Assembly (NCBI GenBank): GCA_027600665.1
Contig: JADGJL010000964.1
Coordinates: forward strand, 1-11,571
Source: Irineochytrium annulatum
Lineage: Eukaryota; Chytridiomycota; Chytridiomycetes; Chytridiales; Chytridiaceae
Direction: 5' to 3'
DNA length: 11,571 bases
A program made the translations under genes and the position numbers. Of the stretch, positions 7,357-11,571 are shown piece after piece (the stretch's first letter is position 1; every line of letters starts with the position of its first letter). Under the pieces are notes generated by a model. That model was not told the origin of the DNA, ran no database searches, and saw nothing but the letters and a program-made list of their open reading frames with translations.

Positions 7357-7586
7357 TGTACGGGCTGGAGTTCAGGAGAGAATCGATGTATTAATACTAT
7401 GCATTCATTATCCTGGCTCCCCAGCCCCCGCCATGTCCTTGGGCCCGTACCTGGAGTTCAGGAGAGAATCGATACTCCTGAACCCGGCCCGGGCGGGGCC
7501 TACGGGCGCGCGTGGATTGGCGGTGTGTTACCGTCCGCGTTTACCCGGCGCGCTCCGCATCTCACACGCGTCGTGGCCTCCTTGCA
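7357..7586 (-). repeat. Right LTR (5' LTR of the element)
   Basis: 230 bp, the same TG...CA boundaries as the left LTR, 227 of 230 positions identical. As the 5' LTR it should contain the promoter driving leftward transcription. It carries the same internal direct repeat and hairpin (7456-7483). Confidence 0.95.
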
Positions 7587-7591
7587 ACCGG
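7587..7591. repeat. Right target-site duplication ACCGG
   Basis: Exact copy of 2326-2330, directly after the CA end of the right LTR. Confidence 0.93.
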
Positions 7592-7905
7592 AACTCACAT
7601 AACTATCTTATTGCACAGCAAAAGGTTTATTTGAGTTAAGTAAAATTAAAAATAAAATAAAATAAAATTTAAAAAAATACAAACGTCGATTTTAACGTAT
7701 CAAAATAAATATAAAAAAAAAATAAAAGTAATAATGAAAATAAAGAAAAAAAAATATTCCCCTGATACACTCAATCCTTGATATATGCAAAGAACGTCCG
7801 GCAAATCCCCGCAAAATAAACTCATATACAAAAACTTAGGCCCTTCGGCATCCCTTCACACTTTCCTTGAAACCCCGCAAAACCCCTAAGAAACCTCTTT
7901 TACGC
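7592..7905 (-). other. Kinase gene 3' region with A/T-only tract
   Basis: No gene. This lies downstream of the kinase stop codon. From about 7632 to 7757 the plus strand is nearly all A and T with a strong A bias, including an (AAAAT)n run near 7648-7669, so the kinase-sense strand is U-rich. TTTATT at 7626-7631 is AATAAA on the minus strand, a possible poly(A) signal about 275 nt past the stop. The rest (7760-7905) is mixed sequence without motifs. Confidence 0.55.
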
Positions 7906-10360
7906 TCAAATCCCATCCCCGCGATTCGACCCTTCCATCTGCTTCAAACTATACCGCCTGACCCTAAACGAACTCGCCTTAAGCTTAGGCGCCTCGGACG
8001 GCGGTGGGATCGGCAGGAGCGCTGATGACGGGATCGAGGTCGCGTCGATCGATGAGCGGTACGGCAGGTTTTCTAGGCTTGACTGGTGCGGCGGAGGTTG
8101 TGGGGATTGTGAAGGATGTTGCGGCAGCGGGAAGGGGTGTTGTGTCGGCTTACAAGGGAGCGGTGGTGGGTTCTTTGCAAACTCCACGGTTACATTACGG
8201 AAGGTGAAAGTGTTGTGGAAGCCTGTTACCTTGATATCCGCGGCCCGATATCCGTCAAATCCGTCATCATGCACCACCTCGTCCCCGTACACCATGACGG
8301 AATGCTTCCTCATCATCGCGTCGTGGGGGTGCCGTCCACTCATCGACGTCCTCCCGCTGCCCGGACCGACCGCGACACCGCCCGCGTCATCGTCTGACCC
8401 CCCGTAATACGCCACCCCGGGCGACGCCGCGAGCGCCGCGCTGGCGGACGTCGGACTTGGCGCCGTCATTGGGAATGTACGGTGCATGCTCCCAACGGTC
8501 CCGTGCGTGTTATTGACGCTCGTCACGTTGTTCGGGTTCCCCTGGAGCGCCTGCGCGTCCAGCGAATCCGAAAGCGCCGGCGCGGGCAACGGCGTCGTCC
8601 CCACAAGCCCCCCACCGCTGTCGGCGTTCTCCCCACGGCGTTGCGGGTGCGGCGATGTCGACGGCGCGCCGCCACCGAGCGTGGCGGACGAGCTCGGGTG
8701 CGCGGTCCCGTTCGTCGCCGCCTCGGACTCCTCCCAATCGTACGGGTAGCTCCCGGGTTTGCCCGAGAGCTCCTGGAGGTCGTCGATGAGGTCTGCAATG
8801 TGGTCGTAGTCAGGACGGTCGAGGTAGGAGAGGGTGGCGAGGTGGTCGTAGAGGTCGCGCACGGGTGCGGGCAAGCCGGAGCAAAGCTCGCTGGCGGTGT
8901 ATTTCTGCTTAAGCTCCCCGATGCGTTCCTTTTCTTTGCCTTTCCAAGGGAGCTGGCCTTTGAGGAACTCTACGATAAGGTAAAAGAGGGACCAGAGATC
9001 GTCAACACGTCCAAGCTCCTATTTTAGGCCGATGTCAATGATAAGGGTAACTAAAGGAACAAGCGGCAGCAACACACCACTCCGATATGTGCATTGATGG
9101 ACGCGTATCGAGCCGTCCCGCGGAACCCGACCTTCGTTCGAGGCTAATTCGCATCATTAGCAAACCGTCAAGATAACCGCGCGAACTCACCTCCCGGACC
9201 TTCCCATTCGCGCTGAGATACCGCCGCGACAACCCGAAGTCAATCAAATAGCACTTCGCCTTTTCCTTCACCCCTTTGCTAGCCACATTCGACATGCAAA
9301 AGTTGCCCGGTTTGATATCACGGTGGAGAATGCCGATCTCGTGGAGCGCCTCGATGCCACGGATCATCTGCTTTGCTAAGCTGGCTGTCGTGGCAAGGCT
9401 GAAGCGCTGGAGGGGCGCTTTGCGTCGGATTTCGGATAAGCTGTTATGTTCCATCTCAGTTCATGAAGCTAACAATCAAAACCGTTGACTTGCACGCACT
9501 TTGAACCAAGCAACTCCATCACCATGTAGCTGTATATCGGCGGATCCGTCGCGGAGGATGAAGTTGGAGAGCCGACGGGGGAGAGAAGACCTCCGCTTGA
9601 TGAGGGCCCATTGGATGAGGGAGCGTGCGGCCAAGTAAAGCGACCGGCGGCGATATGTTTGCACATGTAGTCGCAATCTAAAAAGTATAGCGGATCAAAG
9701 GGTCGTGAAAGAAGAGCCCACTGGAAGCAAGGGCTGCACCCACCCTGCAACTTGCGCAACACCGAAATTTCAAGCTTGAGAACGGGCTTTTTACACGCCG
9801 GACTCTCGACCTTGATGGCGACCGTCTCCTGCGTAGTGAGGTCCACGGCAGAGTAAACCTCCCCGAAAGCTCCCTTCCCAACCGTCTCATTCTAAAACCA
9901 GGATTTTGTATTGAATGAGAAAGCCAGTTCATCACCCGGCAACCACGGCACGTACGATCTTCCATCTCCCCTTAATAACGACGTTCCTCAACAACGGCGT
10001 ATGATTTGCGGCCGGAACGGGCGGCGGTGCTGGCGACGCCGCGTACTGCTGCTGGTGCTGCTGTTGTGTCGATGCTCTCCGTTCCTTCTCTTTCTGACAT
10101 TCTCGCTCCCTGTCCCGTTCCCTCTCACGTTCCCTCTCGCGCTCCTTCTCCCGCTCCCTTTCCTTTTGCTGTTGCTTCAGCTGCTGCGACGCCGACATGG
10201 TCTGCGACCCCGAAGATCCCGCGGGCCGTCTCTTCAGCAGCGGATCGCCCCCGGCCAACCCGCCTGGCCCTCGAAGGGAGGAGGACGACGAGTTGCCCCC
10301 CGACATGCCCCTGGCGGCGTTTCCGACTGCAGCGGCACCGGCCAGGACGGCCGTGAGCAT
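7906..10360 (-). CDS. CK1/tau-tubulin-kinase-like Ser/Thr kinase, six exons
   Basis: Exons: 10360-9956, 9891-9744, 9677-9500, 9440-9191, 9143-9078, 9018-7906 (719 residues). Introns: 64, 66, 59, 47 and 59 bp, donors GTACGT, GTGGGT, GTGCGT, GTGAGT and GTGTGT; each junction was chosen because it restores the kinase alignment and frame. Domain about 133-432: glycine loop GKGAFGEV (G140, G142, G145), VAIK lysine K162, alpha-C E176, LGSNLSEIRRK, HRDIKPGN (D285), DFG (D311), VGFRGTARYAS, then HIGVELGRVDDLWSLFYL. HRDIKPGN, the FRGTxRYASIN block and LGR-DDLWS mark the CK1 superfamily, nearest the TTBK branch. All catalytic residues are present, so it should be active. Odd features: a roughly 35-residue Ser/Pro insertion at 197-231 before the hinge strand, an N-terminal Lys/Glu/Arg repeat plus poly-Gln, and a 290-residue low-complexity tail. 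ATG 10360 is the first in frame after a TAA, but upstream exons may exist. Confidence 0.88.
10087..10170 (-). repeat. Low-complexity Glu/Arg/Lys-coding polypurine repeat
   Basis: Within kinase exon 1 the sense strand is almost pure purine and encodes alternating KERERERE/RDRE residues, flanked by Gln runs (QQLKQQQ and QQQHQQQ). It probably forms a charged single helix or disordered region. The codons differ between units, so it is not a fresh expansion. Confidence 0.7.
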
Positions 10361-10374
10361 CGTCGCCCGTTAAC

Positions 10375-10549
10375 CAGGGCTTTGCGTGTGCGCCGCGGCC
10401 TTCAAGATCTTGATTTGGGCCTCCGCGCGGACGATGCTGAGGTTCACAGACGATGCCCTTTCAGTAACCGCAACTCTCGCCGGGTCAATGTCGCCGGCGG
10501 GGTGCTCAGGAGGACGTTCGGCGGCTCCAGGCGACGGGAGGAGGCCGAC
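10375..10549 (-). other. Candidate upstream coding exon of the kinase gene
   Basis: A 58-codon minus-strand frame without ATG runs from an acceptor-like CACCTAG (ending 10550) to a donor G|GTTAAC. It reads like protein (GDIDPARVAVTERASS, then VRAEAQIKILKAAAHTQSP). Joining it across a 48-bp intron (10374-10327, ending GCTGCAG) enters the kinase frame exactly at GTC GGA AAC, replacing the ATG at 10360. Upstream, a 77-bp intron (10626-10550) with the classical donor GTATGT would join it in frame to 17 codons beginning at ATG 10677 (MTRVSLHARSSGSALPV). Both joins keep phase. The GTTAAC donor is weak. Alternatively it is the C-terminus of another gene ending at TAA 10372-10370. Confidence 0.4.
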
Positions 10550-10677
10550 CTAGGTGCGGGCGACGAGGAGGAGCTGAGTTCCAAGGCGAGGTTGGAAATT
10601 GAGTGAGTCCGACATCGCGGACATACGACGGGAAGAGCTGAGCCCGAGCTCCGCGCATGCAACGAGACCCGGGTCAT

Positions 10678-11127
10678 GCGCTGCGACGTCTCGGGAAGTT
10701 GGCTATTGCGCGTGCTGTGAAGTAAGGTGCGGGAATGTGGCCGGCCATCGCCCTTGGTCTTCCATGTAAAAGAACCGTCAATGGCCGACCTTCGGCGTGA
10801 AGCAACGAGCATTTATGAAAATAACGAAGTCCAGTACGAATCATATGCACACAGAACAAAAGTTCCTTCACAATCGTCGACGTCAATGGACACGGTCGAG
10901 TCGTGCCTTGTTCAGGAGCGCACAAACGTCTGCTCGATTTGCGGTTTGAAAATAATATGGGCATAAGCGGATGGTTGCCATTATACTATTATAGTGAGGG
11001 AGACAGAAGCGAGATACACAGGACAACGAGCTCAGAATCGCTATTCTAAGCAAAGGACATACAGTCATAGCATCCATTATGGCCACCGCATAGATAAACG
11101 CCGACATAAAAAGTAATATTATCATCA
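10678..11127. other. Intergenic region upstream of the kinase gene
   Basis: Lies between the stop of the Gln-rich gene and the kinase gene, both on the minus strand, so it should contain the 3' UTR of the first and the promoter of the second. AT-richer than its surroundings. Short frames on both strands lack motifs or splice support. Nothing else identified. Confidence 0.4.
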
Positions 11128-11571
11128 TCATCCGACCATACCGCCTCCCCCCCTACCGCTCTGTGCCTCCTTCTCTCCCGCAGCTGCACTCATGCTGCCG
11201 ATCGCCCCGTTCCCCTTTTGAGCGGTACTGCCCCCCATAATCTCCTCCTCAAACTTCCTTTCCAACGCCTTCCTAAACACATCCCTGCCCAGCAGGCTCA
11301 CGCTACCGGCGCCTCGATCACCGCCCCTGACGCCGTGTTGAGGTCGCATCCTCAGCCCGCCCGCCGCCCGCACGAGGGACGGCGACAGCGCAGGACCACG
11401 CCGCGGGACGGGGATTGCCGACAGCCCACCTTGTTGTTGTTGTTGCTGTTGGAGATGCTGATGCTGTTGCTGCAGCGGCATCATCGCATGCGGTCGCTGC
11501 TGCGCCTGCATCGCCCGCTGCATTTCGTCGCGATTCCGCATCATCATCCCAACCCCCTCCTTCCCCTCCAC
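11128..11571 (-). CDS. C-terminal part of a Gln-rich protein (5' partial)
   Basis: Not recognised. The frame is open from the window edge at 11571 to a stop at 11128-11130, 147 codons visible; the apparent first codon is GTG at the edge, so the true start lies outside. Composition: Met/Arg/Gln-rich start (MMMRNRDEMQRAMQAQQR), a poly-Gln run, a Pro/Arg/Gly middle, a short helical charged segment (DVFRKALERKFEEEIM), and a Gly-rich tail ending GGGGMVG. This suggests a disordered nuclear or RNA-associated protein, but no domain supports that. The helical segment is the best handle for homology searching. It lies in tandem with the kinase gene, about 450-770 bp upstream. Confidence 0.6.
   Translation of the reverse strand: MEGKEGVGMMMRNRDEMQRAMQAQQRPHAMMPLQQQHQHLQQQQQQQGGLSAIPVPRRGPALSPSLVRAAGGLRMRPQHGVRGGDRGAGSVSLLGRDVFRKALERKFEEEIMGGSTAQKGNGAIGSMSAAAGEKEAQSGRGGGGMVG
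11430..11483 (-). repeat. CAA/CAG microsatellite coding poly-Gln
   Basis: The plus strand reads TTGTTGTTGTTGTTGCTG and further TGCTGATGCTG units; on the coding strand these are CAA/CAG codons giving seven consecutive Gln and, just before, a Gln/His stretch. Likely length-variable between strains. Confidence 0.75.

Larger units (their letters stand above)
2331..7586 (-). mobile_element. Ty1/copia-type LTR retrotransposon with RRM-like domain
   Basis: A complete 5,256-bp element transcribed leftwards. It has 230-bp LTRs at both ends with TG...CA termini, a 5-bp target duplication, a primer-binding site next to the 5' LTR, a short 51-nt leader, a Gag frame and a long Pol frame. Domain order protease, integrase, reverse transcriptase, RNase H places it in Ty1/copia (Pseudoviridae) rather than Ty3/gypsy. 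The LTRs differ at only three positions (2404/7430, 2465/7491, 2483/7509), so insertion was recent. Pol has no internal stop, but Gag is broken by a frame change and part of the Pol linker appears frame-shifted, so autonomous activity is doubtful. It sits between the convergent 3' ends of the F-box and kinase genes. Confidence 0.95.

Noticed and set aside
2331..7586. Ty3/gypsy element, LINE or retron
   Set aside because: Integrase precedes reverse transcriptase, LTRs and a 5-bp duplication are present, and the RT/RNase H sequence is of copia type.
9911..10606. 231-codon plus-strand frame opposite kinase exon 1
   Set aside because: It mirrors the Glu/Arg repeat on the other strand, giving Leu/Pro/Phe repeats; the kinase strand has homology and splice sites.
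10912..10920. GTTCAGGAG, same 9-mer as the LTR hairpin arm
   Set aside because: Only nine bases match, no flanking LTR similarity and no inverted arm; consistent with chance, not a solo LTR.
10727..10966. Plus-strand frame ending with a CSICG motif resembling half a zinc finger
   Set aside because: Only one Cys pair and no partner His/Cys; no splice or homology support.
1..11571. CRISPR arrays, bacterial operons, tRNA or rRNA genes
   Set aside because: No regularly spaced repeats, no Shine-Dalgarno-linked gene strings, and no tRNA cloverleaf or rRNA sequence seen; genes are spliced.

Overview
The window looks like nuclear DNA from a GC-rich fungus, probably an early-diverging (zoosporic, chytrid-like) lineage. 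The evidence is very short spliceosomal introns (42-66 bp, several with CTGAC or GCTAAC branch sites), compact gene spacing, an F-box gene, and a casein-kinase-1/tau-tubulin-kinase-like kinase, a type I do not associate with Dikarya. No bacterial signals are present. Taxonomy is inference.

Layout. Positions 1-403 (+) hold the spliced 3' end of an unrecognised gene. Positions 657-1880 (+) hold a four-exon F-box protein gene that I rebuilt by joining three mini-introns; its C-terminus is invisible in single-frame translation. Positions 2331-7586 hold a complete Ty1/copia LTR retrotransposon on the minus strand, with 230-bp LTRs differing at 3 positions and a perfect 5-bp target duplication (ACCGG). 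Positions 7906-10360 (-) hold a six-exon CK1/TTBK-like kinase gene, with two possible further 5' exons up to 10677. Positions 11128-11571 (-) hold the C-terminal part of a Gln-rich protein that runs off the window.

The retrotransposon landed between the convergent 3' ends of the F-box gene and the kinase gene, next to an A/T-only tract, and disrupts neither coding region. It carries Gag, then Pol in the order coiled coil, RRM-like RNA-binding domain, aspartic protease, integrase, reverse transcriptase, RNase H. The most unusual points are: an RRM-like fold where copia elements normally have a CCHC zinc knuckle; a primer-binding site that matches the anticodon loop of tRNA-Ile, with C opposite the inosine position; a frame break inside Gag; and a stretch of the Pol linker that appears to be read out of frame between two compensating indels, so that the ORF stays open.

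The host genes have no evident common pathway. F-box proteins are substrate adaptors of SCF ubiquitin ligases, and TTBK-like kinases phosphorylate Ser/Thr; nothing in the sequence links them here.
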